The notes under the pieces are model-generated. The model worked only from the letters and a program-made list of their open reading frames with translations. It did no database searches and was not told where the DNA came from. Source: a virus. From it: a stretch of 51,237 nucleotides of DNA. Within the stretch, counting starts at the first letter, position 1. Each line of letters opens with the position of its first letter. Of the stretch, positions 28,670 to 37,119 are shown piece after piece. Where the stretch lies: positions 1-51,237 of the IMG/VR virus record IMGVR_UViG_3300042402_004449. The stretch is one strand, 5' to 3'. The position numbers were made by a program, and so were the translations under genes.

Positions 28670-28675
28670 TATAAT
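28670..28675 (+). promoter_or_regulatory. -10 box of a near-leaderless late promoter
   Basis: TGG-TATAAT, seven bases to the ATG at 28683. Confidence 0.55.
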
Positions 28676-28682
28676 AAAGATT

Positions 28683-29267
28683 ATGCCACAATACGCATCT
28701 AATTATCCTACCTCACTTTCATACCCTATTGCTTCAGATCCCGTTAATGTACACGGAGACTTTAAGGTATTGGTTGATGCTTTGAATGATATTTTGCCAC
28801 CATTAGGAATGACAAGCGTTGCCTCTCCTGTAAGAAATGCAAGTTCTTCTCTTACCCTACCAGCAGGAACCCCAGTATTTATTTCTGGAAGCACTTCTCA
28901 TAGCGGAAAATTAAAGCCTCTTGTACAAAGATATAATCCATCAAGCCCTGATCATAATCCAAATTTTCCAATATTGGGTTTATTGCAAACAGACATGCTT
29001 CCTGCAAGTAACACTGATCCTGAAGATGGTGACGGAATTGCTGTAGTTTCTGGAATTATACAAATCAATACAACAAGTTTAGGTCCCGCTGGAACAAAAA
29101 TTTATATAGATGACAACGGAGTTCTTGTAGAGGGAAGACCATCGACTGGCCCAGGAAGATATGTAGGCGTTGTTGCAATTCAAGCAACCAAACCAAATGG
29201 TGGAATGATAGTTGTTCAAACAAAAGGTAATGGCACATGGGGAGCACTCAAAGACGGATTGTCGTGA
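28683..29267 (+). CDS. structural protein of the second fibre block, 194 aa
   Basis: Residues 1-45 helical; then LTLPAGTPVFISGST...LLQTD...GIAVVSGIIQINT, a beta-barrel pattern found in phage capsid-decoration or fibre proteins. No firm family. First gene after the lysin interruption. Confidence 0.55.
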   Translation: MPQYASNYPTSLSYPIASDPVNVHGDFKVLVDALNDILPPLGMTSVASPVRNASSSLTLPAGTPVFISGSTSHSGKLKPLVQRYNPSSPDHNPNFPILGLLQTDMLPASNTDPEDGDGIAVVSGIIQINTTSLGPAGTKIYIDDNGVLVEGRPSTGPGRYVGVVAIQATKPNGGMIVVQTKGNGTWGALKDGLS

Positions 29268-29273
29268 TATAAT
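29268..29273 (+). promoter_or_regulatory. -10 box of a leaderless late promoter
   Basis: TGA-TATAAT, six bases to the ATG at 29280. Confidence 0.6.
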
Positions 29274-29279
29274 AACATT

Positions 29280-29669
29280 ATGGCTACCTTTAGAAATCAA
29301 CCCACAGACTCTTACGCCCTTGGATCAGCACCACCAGAAATTCGTTGGACAGTCGTTCGTGGAGACTCAGCAGCCTTTCGTGTTTATGTAACTAACGATG
29401 CAAGAGAGCCACTTCTTCTTGATGATTGGGAAGTTGCTATGGATGTTTATCGTCCTTCAACAGATGATGTTATTGTTTCTTTATCCCCTGAGCCAATTGA
29501 GTTTCAAGATACAGAGGGAAGTTTTACTGTAAATCTTACATCCTCTCAATCAGAACTTCTTGAGACAGGAGACATCTTCGATATTCAACTTACAGAACTT
29601 CTATCAGAAGGCAGAGTTTGGACGGTAGCCAAAGGGTCAATGGTTATCATTGAAGATGTAACAAATTAA
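29280..29669 (+). CDS. fibre-associated structural protein, 129 aa
   Basis: IRWTVVRGDSAAFRVYV (about residues 21-37) marks it as a paralogue of 15964-16359. Acidic beta-sandwich. Its stop overlaps the next start. Confidence 0.6.
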   Translation: MATFRNQPTDSYALGSAPPEIRWTVVRGDSAAFRVYVTNDAREPLLLDDWEVAMDVYRPSTDDVIVSLSPEPIEFQDTEGSFTVNLTSSQSELLETGDIFDIQLTELLSEGRVWTVAKGSMVIIEDVTN

Positions 29670-29914
29670 TGACAACAAACCTAACCCCACTACCACAAGA
29701 GTTTTACAGAACAACACATAGGCTTGCTCACACACAAATCAAAGACCTTGATGTCAAAAGAATAAGAATAGATCACTTCCAGCCAAAGGCTAGAGTTGAA
29801 GAGGTTTTGCCATTTAGAGTTCAGTTTATTAACGTAAGTGTGTTTGGATATTCTAAGACTAATCCACCACCAATTCCTTTACAGGTTATTGGTTATAGCA
29901 ACTACATTCTATAA
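29669..29914 (+). CDS. hypothetical structural protein, 81 aa
   Basis: Helical, basic first half and a beta-strand, Pro-rich end (NPPPIPLQVIGYS). Starts in an overlap with the previous gene. Structural by context only. Confidence 0.55.
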   Translation: MTTNLTPLPQEFYRTTHRLAHTQIKDLDVKRIRIDHFQPKARVEEVLPFRVQFINVSVFGYSKTNPPPIPLQVIGYSNYIL

Positions 29915-29935
29915 TAGGATTATTAAAAGGGGTGT

Positions 29936-29941
29936 TATAAT
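29936..29941 (+). promoter_or_regulatory. -10 box of a leaderless late promoter
   Basis: TGT-TATAAT, six bases to the ATG at 29948. Confidence 0.6.
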
Positions 29942-29947
29942 TGCCAC

Positions 29948-30394
29948 ATGGCTAAAGTATCAATTCCATCAGTTAAGACTCTATTTCAAACAGGAGATAG
30001 ACCTACTCAAGAAAATTATGAAGATTTAATTGACACCGCATCAGCCCAAGCAACAGATTTGGGTTCTGCTGGTAACAATGAAAATACAATCACTGGTATT
30101 GAGAACGTAACTGTTGTTGATAACTTTGACGCTACAGTTTGGCGTATGGTCAAGTATATTGTTTCAATATCAAAGACCACTGCAGGGGACAACAAGTTCT
30201 ATGCAACCGAACTAACAATTCTCGTTGACGGTACAAATGTAAATGTCAGCGAATACGGAACAATCGACAATGATGGGAATATTGGCACCATTAATGTCTC
30301 TCGCACTGGAAATACCGTGGCCTTAACAGTCACTCCAGACCCAGCGATCAAGCCAGTCACAGTTCGTTTTGCACGAATTGGACTTAAGGCATAA
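29948..30394 (+). CDS. structural protein with a C-terminal fibre domain, 148 aa
   Basis: Residues about 62-148 (WRMVKYIVSIS...TELTILVDG...VSEYGTI...GTVNV-like...GNTVALTVTP) match the last 100 residues of the next, 657-residue fibre. It may be a stand-alone version of that tip domain. Confidence 0.6.
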   Translation: MAKVSIPSVKTLFQTGDRPTQENYEDLIDTASAQATDLGSAGNNENTITGIENVTVVDNFDATVWRMVKYIVSISKTTAGDNKFYATELTILVDGTNVNVSEYGTIDNDGNIGTINVSRTGNTVALTVTPDPAIKPVTVRFARIGLKA

Positions 30395-30411
30395 CTAAGG
30401 AGATATAAAAA

Positions 30412-32385
30412 ATGGCAACAGTAAATAAAGATTTTAAGATTAAGAGTGGGCTCGTAGTTGAAGGTACAACAGGTACAATCAATGGCTACGACATTCTTAC
30501 AGAATCGCAAGGATCAATTGACTTCATCGTAAGTACAATTGGCGGAACTGCAACAGCAGCAAACACACCAAATACAGTTGTAAAGCGTAATGTAGATGGA
30601 GATTTTGCTGCAGGAGTAATTACAGCAGATTTAATTGGTGACGTAACTGGTCAAGTATCAGATATTTCAAACCATAACACAGATGACCTAACTGAGGGTG
30701 CTTCAAATAAGTACTTCACAACAGGACGAATTGATGATCACCTATCAGGTGGAGACGGAATTTCATACTCATCAGGAACAATTTCTGCAGACCTTGGAAC
30801 AGGTCTTGAAATTACAAGTGGTCAAATTGTTGTAGATCGTGACACAGTTGATACTTGGTATGATGCAAACGGTGCTGCTGGAACAGCAGAACAAAATGCT
30901 AAAGACTATGCAGATGACTTGATTAATGATGCATCAAACCTTTCAACAGAGGTTTGGTCAGCATACAAGACAGCAACAGAAATTGGTCTTGCAGAGCAAG
31001 CAGCAATCGATCATGCAGATGGATTAGCATCTAACTATGATGCAGCAGGATCTGCTTCAGCAGTTCAGGATAACCTTGATGACCACACAGGTGCAACATC
31101 TGGAGTTCATGGTGTAACTGGTGATGTTGTTGGTACAACAGATACACAGACAATTTCTAACAAGACACTTGGTAGCGACCTTGCTGCTGGTGGATATAAG
31201 GTATCTGGACTTTTGGATCCTTCAGCAAACCAGGATGCAGCAACAAAGTCATATGTTGATACAGCAGTATCAAACCTGATTAATTCAGCACCTGAACTTC
31301 TTGATACTCTTAACGAGTTGGCACAAGCAATTGGTGATGACGAAGACTTTATCGGAACTGTAACAGCATCGATTGGTGAAAAGGTAGCCAAGGCTGGCGA
31401 CAGCATGTCTGGTAACCTTGATTTTGGTGGAACAAGTAAGGTAACAAGCCTTGCAGCACCAACATCTAACGGAGATGCAGCAAACAAACTTTATGTTGAC
31501 ACAGAGATCTCAGATCTTGATACATCACTAAAGGCATATGCAGATCAAGCAGAAACAGATGCAAAGGCTTACACAGATACTCGTGAAGGCTTAATTACAA
31601 CTGCATATCAGAACTATGCTGACACAGCAGAAGCAGATGCAAAGACTTATGCAGATGGTCTTGATGATGCAACAAATACTCGTATCGATAACCTAAGCAC
31701 AACAAATGTAGCAGAAGGAACAAACCTATACTTCACAAACCAACGAGCAATTGACGCTGTTGGCGGAACAATTGAAGATCAGATTGACCTTCTTGACACA
31801 GATGATATTGAAGAAGGTGCAACAAACCTTTACTTCACAGATTCTCGTGCTAAGACTTCAGCAGCACAACTTTTAACTGGTGCAACACTAACAAATATTA
31901 CAATCACAGGCACAGGTGCAGGACTTACTATTACCGCAGAAAACGGTGTAGCAGATTCTGATACTGATGATCTAACAGAAGGTTCAACAAATCTCTACTT
32001 TACAGATCAGAGAGCAATTGATGCAGTTCAGGATACAACACCAAACTTCACAGCAGTTGAGGTTAACTCAGTTGCAAAGCAGGTTGCAGGAACAACTGTT
32101 GTTCCAGTAGCAGGAATTGCAACAGCCTACTCATGGCTAAAGGCTGACTATCGTTCAGCAGAGTTCCTTGTAAAGATCGCTAATGGTGACCACACAGAAG
32201 TTTCAAAGGTACTTCTAACACTTCATGCTAACGATAATATATCAATTACTGAGTACGGTATCGTTGGAACAAACGGTGATCTTGGATCTGTTACAGCAGC
32301 AATCTCAGGCAACGATGTACAACTTCAGGTAACTACAGCGAACAATACTTCAACAGTTACAGTCGTTGGAACATTGCTTGCGTAA
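30412..32385 (+). CDS. long tail fibre, 657 aa
   Basis: Starts MATVNKDFKIKSGLVV, as in the next gene. Repeated D-DLTEG-x-NLYFT-x-RA motifs, ATKSYVDTAV and long Ala/Asp-rich helices are typical of phage fibre shafts in marine phages. The C-terminal 100 residues are the shared beta domain. AAGGAG before the ATG. Likely trimeric. Confidence 0.8.
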   Translation: MATVNKDFKIKSGLVVEGTTGTINGYDILTESQGSIDFIVSTIGGTATAANTPNTVVKRNVDGDFAAGVITADLIGDVTGQVSDISNHNTDDLTEGASNKYFTTGRIDDHLSGGDGISYSSGTISADLGTGLEITSGQIVVDRDTVDTWYDANGAAGTAEQNAKDYADDLINDASNLSTEVWSAYKTATEIGLAEQAAIDHADGLASNYDAAGSASAVQDNLDDHTGATSGVHGVTGDVVGTTDTQTISNKTLGSDLAAGGYKVSGLLDPSANQDAATKSYVDTAVSNLINSAPELLDTLNELAQAIGDDEDFIGTVTASIGEKVAKAGDSMSGNLDFGGTSKVTSLAAPTSNGDAANKLYVDTEISDLDTSLKAYADQAETDAKAYTDTREGLITTAYQNYADTAEADAKTYADGLDDATNTRIDNLSTTNVAEGTNLYFTNQRAIDAVGGTIEDQIDLLDTDDIEEGATNLYFTDSRAKTSAAQLLTGATLTNITITGTGAGLTITAENGVADSDTDDLTEGSTNLYFTDQRAIDAVQDTTPNFTAVEVNSVAKQVAGTTVVPVAGIATAYSWLKADYRSAEFLVKIANGDHTEVSKVLLTLHANDNISITEYGIVGTNGDLGSVTAAISGNDVQLQVTTANNTSTVTVVGTLLA

Positions 32386-32420
32386 TAAAAAATAAAAATA
32401 GTTGGAAGAAGGAGTAGTAA

Positions 32421-32876
32421 ATGACAACAGTCGATAAAGACTTCAAGGTCAAGAATGGATTAGTCGTAACTAACGGCGGTACATTCGGAGATGCAGTAAC
32501 AGTAGGAGCACCAACTCTTGCTGGACACGCAGCAACTAAGGAGTATGTAGATTCATTAACAGGATCTATGTCTGTAGGCTCAACTGCTCCTTCTTCACCA
32601 ACTAATGGAACACAGTGGTTAGACACTCTAACAAACAGAGTTAATTTCTATTACAATGGAGCATGGTATACCCAGGCAACTATTGATGATACAAATAACT
32701 TACCACAGCACATTCACGATACCGCAATTGATGGAACTGGTTTCATAGTATCTCAGTTCTATGAAGGTGGATCATTCAACAGCCCATTGGGTGTAGGTTT
32801 GGATGCAGGTGGTCCCTCAACAACAGAGTGGACAGTTGTATTCGATGGCGGTAGTGTAGTAGATAACTTCAATTAA
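32421..32876 (+). CDS. short tail-fibre protein, 151 aa
   Basis: N-terminus MTTVDKDFKVKNGLVV is the same attachment module as in the 657-residue fibre. HAATKEYVDSLTG and a NGTQWLDT...FYYNGAWY module follow. GAAGGAG upstream. Confidence 0.7.
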   Translation: MTTVDKDFKVKNGLVVTNGGTFGDAVTVGAPTLAGHAATKEYVDSLTGSMSVGSTAPSSPTNGTQWLDTLTNRVNFYYNGAWYTQATIDDTNNLPQHIHDTAIDGTGFIVSQFYEGGSFNSPLGVGLDAGGPSTTEWTVVFDGGSVVDNFN

Positions 32877-32885
32877 AACAGGGGT

Positions 32886-32891
32886 TATAAT
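32886..32891 (+). promoter_or_regulatory. late -10 box
   Basis: TATAAT about 40 bases before the ATG at 32931, whose own AAGGAG is present. Confidence 0.4.
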
Positions 32892-32930
32892 AAGATAAGT
32901 TAATGGGCAGCCCCCATAAGGAGAATATAA

Positions 32931-34775
32931 ATGGCAACAAGAATGCAACAGCGCAGAGGTACTGCAGCACAATGGGCGGCTGCAAACCCAGTATTAGCAG
33001 CAGGTGAAATTGGTTTTGAAACCGACACAAACAAATTTAAAATGGGTAATGGATCTTCAGCCTGGACTGCTTTAGAGCATTTTACTAATTCAGCAGCACT
33101 GGTAGCATTGCTTCAAGGAGCACCAGATGCACTGAACAGCCTTCAAGAGTTGGCAGCAGCAATTAACAATGATCCAGACTTCTTTACAAATATTGACGAA
33201 TCTATTTCAGATAATATTGATTTGCACAATGTTACAACAAATGTTCACGGAATTGCAAATACGTCACTTTTAGCAACTACAGCAAACGTAGCAACAGCAA
33301 AGACAGAAGCAATTGCAGATGCAGCAACAGCAGCAGGACAAGCACTTTCTTCACACAACAACCTAACAACAGGTGTTCACGGAATTGACAATACTGCAAA
33401 CCTTGCAACTACTTCAAGTGTTTCTACTGCAATTTCAAACCACAATGACGAAACAGAAAATGTGCACGGTATTACAAACACAGAAGATCTTGCTACTAAG
33501 ACATATGCAGATACCGCAGTAACAAATCACAACTCAGAAACAACAGATGTTCATGGAATTGCAAACACAGCACTTCTAGCAACTACAGCAAACATAACTA
33601 CACATAATGAAGCAACAGAAAATGTTCATGGAATTCTAGACACAGCAGATCTTGCAACACAAGAATATGTTAACACAGCAGTTGGAAACTCTACAGTAGA
33701 TCAGTCTCTACTTGCAGGTGTAGGTATCGAATGGAACACAGAAACAGATCAGTTTGATATTGACTCAACAGTAGCAACAAAAACATATGCCGACGGAGCA
33801 GTTTCATCTGCAGTTACAGCGCTTACAAAGTCTTCAGTAGGTCTTGGAAATGTAGACAATACTTCAGATGCTAATAAGCCAGTATCTACAGCAACACAAA
33901 CAGCACTTGACCTAAAGGCACCTTTAGCAGATCCAACATTCACAGGAACAGTTTCTGGCGTTACAAAGACACATGTTGGTCTTGCAAATGTTGATAACAC
34001 TTCAGATGCAAATAAGCCAGTTTCAACTGCTACACAGACAGCACTTGATGCAAAGGCATCACTTGCAGGAGCAACATTTACTGGTTCAGTAGAAATTGAC
34101 CAGGACCTAACAGTTGATGGAAACCTAACTATTAATGGTACAACATTTAACGCATCAGCAACATCTATCACAATTGAAGATAACATGGTTCAACTTGCTC
34201 ACCAAAATGCAGCAAATACAGTTGACCTTGGTCTTGTGGTTGGATACAATGATGGTGCAGCAAAGCACTCAGGTGTTGTAAGAGATGTTTCTGCTGATAA
34301 GTGGAAGATCTTTAAGGGCGTAACTACAGAGCCATCAACAACAGTTGACTTTACACAAGGATCACTTGATAATCTACAGGTTGCTGCCCTTGAAGCAACA
34401 ACAGTCACTCCTTCATCTGGTGTAGTATTTTCAGACGGAACTCAGACAAAGGAAGGCGTTCAGTCACGAACCCCTATCATTGCAAAGACAGACTCTTACA
34501 CACTTTCAGCACTAACTGAAAGAGATTCATTGATTGAAGTTGCAAAAGCAACAGCAACAACAATTACAATCCCAACAGACGCAACTCTAAACTTCCCAAT
34601 TGGAACATCCCTTGATATCCTTCAGACATCAACTGGACAGGTTACAATTGCAGGAGCAGCAGGAGTAACTGTTAACTCAACACCTGGCTTGAAACTTCGT
34701 ACAACATGGTCATCTGCAACTCTCTTTAAGAGAGCAGCAAATACATGGGTTGTCTACGGCGATCTAACAGCGTAA
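32931..34775 (+). CDS. long tail fibre with tropism-determinant-like N-terminus, 614 aa
   Basis: RMQQRRGTAAQWAAANPVLAAGEIGFETD...KMGNG (about residues 4-42) is the N-terminal domain found in many phage fibres, including major tropism determinants. Then come repeated VHGI-NT and SVGLGNVDNTSDANKPVS modules and a C-terminal beta domain also seen in residues about 150-255 of the Pro-Thr fibre. Confidence 0.8.
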   Translation: MATRMQQRRGTAAQWAAANPVLAAGEIGFETDTNKFKMGNGSSAWTALEHFTNSAALVALLQGAPDALNSLQELAAAINNDPDFFTNIDESISDNIDLHNVTTNVHGIANTSLLATTANVATAKTEAIADAATAAGQALSSHNNLTTGVHGIDNTANLATTSSVSTAISNHNDETENVHGITNTEDLATKTYADTAVTNHNSETTDVHGIANTALLATTANITTHNEATENVHGILDTADLATQEYVNTAVGNSTVDQSLLAGVGIEWNTETDQFDIDSTVATKTYADGAVSSAVTALTKSSVGLGNVDNTSDANKPVSTATQTALDLKAPLADPTFTGTVSGVTKTHVGLANVDNTSDANKPVSTATQTALDAKASLAGATFTGSVEIDQDLTVDGNLTINGTTFNASATSITIEDNMVQLAHQNAANTVDLGLVVGYNDGAAKHSGVVRDVSADKWKIFKGVTTEPSTTVDFTQGSLDNLQVAALEATTVTPSSGVVFSDGTQTKEGVQSRTPIIAKTDSYTLSALTERDSLIEVAKATATTITIPTDATLNFPIGTSLDILQTSTGQVTIAGAAGVTVNSTPGLKLRTTWSSATLFKRAANTWVVYGDLTA

Positions 34776-34807
34776 TACAAAATTCAATAAGAAATTAGGA
34801 GATAAAA

Positions 34808-35821
34808 ATGGCAGCAGGTAAGAAATCAGGTAAGAAATCCCAAGCGTCAAATGACTTTTTGGAGCCATTAGCACCAACTGGCGTTACAGGGACAAACGTT
34901 GGAACTGCAAGACCTTTTGGTAATGGTGCAGTTTCTGTAGCATTTTCTTTACCAGCATTATCCCCTGCTGCTACATCTTTTACAGTAACAGCAAGCACAG
35001 GACAAACTGCAACAGGAGCATCTTCTCCAATCGTTGTGACTGGGTTTGCATCAGGAGCCACACCAACATTTACAGTAACAGCAACTAATGCTGCAGGAAC
35101 CTCTGCTGCATCTGCTGCCTCTGCTTCAGTAACAGTGACAACTGTTCCAGCAACAATGTCTGCTCCTACTGCAACAGCAGGAGTTAACAAAGATACAGTT
35201 TCTTGGACTGCCCCAGCAACTGGTGGTTCTGCAATTACTGGTTATACTTGGACATCTTCTGATGGAAAAAGCGGATCAACAGCATCTACAACCGTTGAAG
35301 TCACACAAGAAGCAAATACTTCGCAGACATATACAGTTGTAGCAACAAATGCAAATGGTTCATCTTCTGCATCTCCTGCATCTAATAACGTAACTACCGT
35401 TGCTCCGTTCTTCCCATTCTTCCCATTCTTCCCGCCATTTTTCCCGTTCTTCCCACCTTACTTCCCATTCTTCCCACCGTTCTTCCCATTCTTCCCATTC
35501 TTCCCACCATTCTTCCCGTTCTTCCCACCTTACTTCCCATTCTTCCCATTCTTCCCACCGTTCTTCCCATTCTTCCCACCGTTCTTCCCATTCTTCCCAT
35601 TCTTCCCACCATTCTTCCCATTCTTCCCACCGTTCTTCCCATTCTTCCCATTCTTCCCACCATTCTTCCCATTCTTCCCACCGTTCTTCCCATTCTTCCC
35701 ACACTTTACACCAGCACCAGCACCAACACCTGGCGGAGGAGGTAGTTGTTGCTACTGTTGCTACGCACCATACTGGAACTGTCCAAACACTGCCCCATGC
35801 TGTGGAGGATGCTACTTCTAA
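34808..35821 (+). CDS. fibronectin-III/Phe-Phe-Pro-repeat surface protein, 337 aa
   Basis: Residues about 20-195 are two fibronectin type III-like domains (SFTVTASTG...FTVTATNAAGTSAASAAS; SAITGYTWTSSDG...YTVVATNANG). Residues about 198-299 are an unbroken FFPFFPP-type repeat. The C-terminus is a Gly hinge plus a Cys-rich tip (CCYCCYAPYWNCP, then CCGGCYF) that matches the tip of the 724-residue fibre. Probable host-surface-binding protein. The aromatic/proline rod is unlike any domain I know. Confidence 0.75.
   Translation: MAAGKKSGKKSQASNDFLEPLAPTGVTGTNVGTARPFGNGAVSVAFSLPALSPAATSFTVTASTGQTATGASSPIVVTGFASGATPTFTVTATNAAGTSAASAASASVTVTTVPATMSAPTATAGVNKDTVSWTAPATGGSAITGYTWTSSDGKSGSTASTTVEVTQEANTSQTYTVVATNANGSSSASPASNNVTTVAPFFPFFPFFPPFFPFFPPYFPFFPPFFPFFPFFPPFFPFFPPYFPFFPFFPPFFPFFPPFFPFFPFFPPFFPFFPPFFPFFPFFPPFFPFFPPFFPFFPHFTPAPAPTPGGGGSCCYCCYAPYWNCPNTAPCCGGCYF
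35401..35702 (+). repeat. Phe-Phe-Pro coding tandem repeat
   Basis: About 300 bases of TTCTTCCCA/TTCTTCCCACCG units, translating to (FFP)n with extra Pro and occasional Tyr. Highly prone to slippage. Confidence 0.9.
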
Positions 35822-35830
35822 TGAATATGC

Positions 35831-35836
35831 TATACT
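35831..35836 (+). promoter_or_regulatory. late -10 box
   Basis: TGC-TATACT before AAAGGAG and the ATG at 35855. Confidence 0.45.
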
Positions 35837-35854
35837 ATACTAAAGGAGAAAAAA

Positions 35855-36289
35855 ATGTACCTTATATTAACAAAAAATAGTGACAACACATGGGATGGTG
35901 TACACGAAATAATTCCTAACCCATCACAAGACACAACGATAATAGAAGCAGCATTTGAGTCTGGTCTTCCAGTAACTGGAATGAACGCATCATTACACAA
36001 GACTTCTGCAGTAAGAGGAGCAACATGGAACGGAACATCATTTACTGGTGGAGAAGTTAGTACAGAAGCATCACTAGACCAAGAAACTTTAGATTCAATT
36101 AAAAGATACGTATTTTTATGTGATAGCAAGGTAGTACTTTCAATGACATTAGTGTCAACTGCTCCAAATACTGAAATGTTTGATGCAGCGTTTGCTGGTG
36201 AAACAATATTGGTTAAGCCTGTAGGGGGGCCATTTAATAAAGTTGGAAAAACCTTTAATTGGGACGGAACAGAACTTACCCTAGTTTAA
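35855..36289 (+). CDS. hypothetical late protein, 144 aa
   Basis: Beta-rich, no recognised family. Follows the fibre block and precedes a terminator. Two similar stretches with Thr/Trp/Gly (RGATWNGTSFTGG and KTFNWDGTELTLV) may be a repeated hairpin. Confidence 0.55.
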   Translation: MYLILTKNSDNTWDGVHEIIPNPSQDTTIIEAAFESGLPVTGMNASLHKTSAVRGATWNGTSFTGGEVSTEASLDQETLDSIKRYVFLCDSKVVLSMTLVSTAPNTEMFDAAFAGETILVKPVGGPFNKVGKTFNWDGTELTLV

Positions 36290-36315
36290 TAAAATAAGTA
36301 GTAGATATTGTTATA

Positions 36316-36363
36316 ATATGCCTAAAGCAAAAGAGTTACCACTCAATGTTTTAGGCATATTTT
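36316..36363 (+). terminator. terminator with an embedded late promoter
   Basis: ATATGCCTAAA (36316-36326) pairs with TTTAGGCATAT (36350-36360), followed by TTT. TGT-TATAAT (36312-36317) overlaps the first arm, and another TGT-TATAAT follows at 36377. Confidence 0.65.
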
Positions 36364-36376
36364 AATATGGATATGT

Positions 36377-36382
36377 TATAAT
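36377..36382 (+). promoter_or_regulatory. late -10 box of the oxygenase operon
   Basis: TGT-TATAAT, about 26 bases before the ATG at 36409, with GAAAGG in the leader. Confidence 0.5.
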
Positions 36383-36408
36383 GGTTATATTAGAGAAAGG
36401 TCATTTAC

Positions 36409-37119
36409 ATGAGCGTTTATGATGAAAATTCAAACCACTGGTTTACAAAAGATAGATCAGAGACAGCATCAAATAGAATTCCAACAAGGAAACTAAACCA
36501 GCAGGTAAGTGTCGAAAATTTAGGCTTAGGACTGCATGTATACCATGACACATTTTCCTTAGAAGACGCAAACAAATACATAGCCACACTTGAATCAAAT
36601 CTGTCTCATGGCGGGAAATATAAATGGTCAGAAGCCCAAGTAACAAACTCAACAACACCAATTAAAAAAGCAAGAGACTGTGTAGACTTTAAATATAAGC
36701 CAGAAAATCTTGGACCACGAGATGAACAGAATGGAGAACTAATTGATCTTCATGAAGAAATATATCAAAAGTTAAAAATGTGTATAGATGATTATGCACG
36801 GTATTGGGGAATCAATGTTGTTTATTATGAAGCCTTTAACTTTGTAAAATATGAAGGAGAAGGAACACATTTCAATATTCACGCAGACCACGGACCAGCA
36901 TACAACTGTACAGTTTCTGCAGTAATATATATCAATGATGATTATATCGGTGGAGATCTAAAGTTTCCAAGATTAGATAACTTGGTTTATAAGCCAAGAG
37001 TAGGAGACATTGCCGTATTTCCTTCAAACTATATTTATGAGCATGCTTCTCTACCTATGGAGTCTGGAACAAAGTATTGCGTTGTCATTATGACAGACAT
37101 TAACGAACTGAGTCACTAA
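36409..37119 (+). CDS. 2OG-Fe(II) oxygenase, prolyl-4-hydroxylase-like, 236 aa
   Basis: H158-A-D160 and H212 form the iron triad, K222 the 2-oxoglutarate ligand. Core VIYINDDYIGGDLKFP then GDIAVFPSNYIYEH. First gene of the second oxygenase cluster. Closest in sequence to 37908-38564 (both have FNFVKYE- or FNFIKYG-like strands). Confidence 0.85.
   Translation: MSVYDENSNHWFTKDRSETASNRIPTRKLNQQVSVENLGLGLHVYHDTFSLEDANKYIATLESNLSHGGKYKWSEAQVTNSTTPIKKARDCVDFKYKPENLGPRDEQNGELIDLHEEIYQKLKMCIDDYARYWGINVVYYEAFNFVKYEGEGTHFNIHADHGPAYNCTVSAVIYINDDYIGGDLKFPRLDNLVYKPRVGDIAVFPSNYIYEHASLPMESGTKYCVVIMTDINELSH

Noticed and set aside
35401-35702. CRISPR array
   Set aside because: The repeat is continuous coding sequence without unique spacers of constant length.
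35360-35843. Trp/Glu, Gly-Arg-Met and Ser-His repeat frames over the FFP tract
   Set aside because: All three are other-frame readings of the FFP repeat. The FFP frame alone continues from fibronectin domains into the Cys tip.
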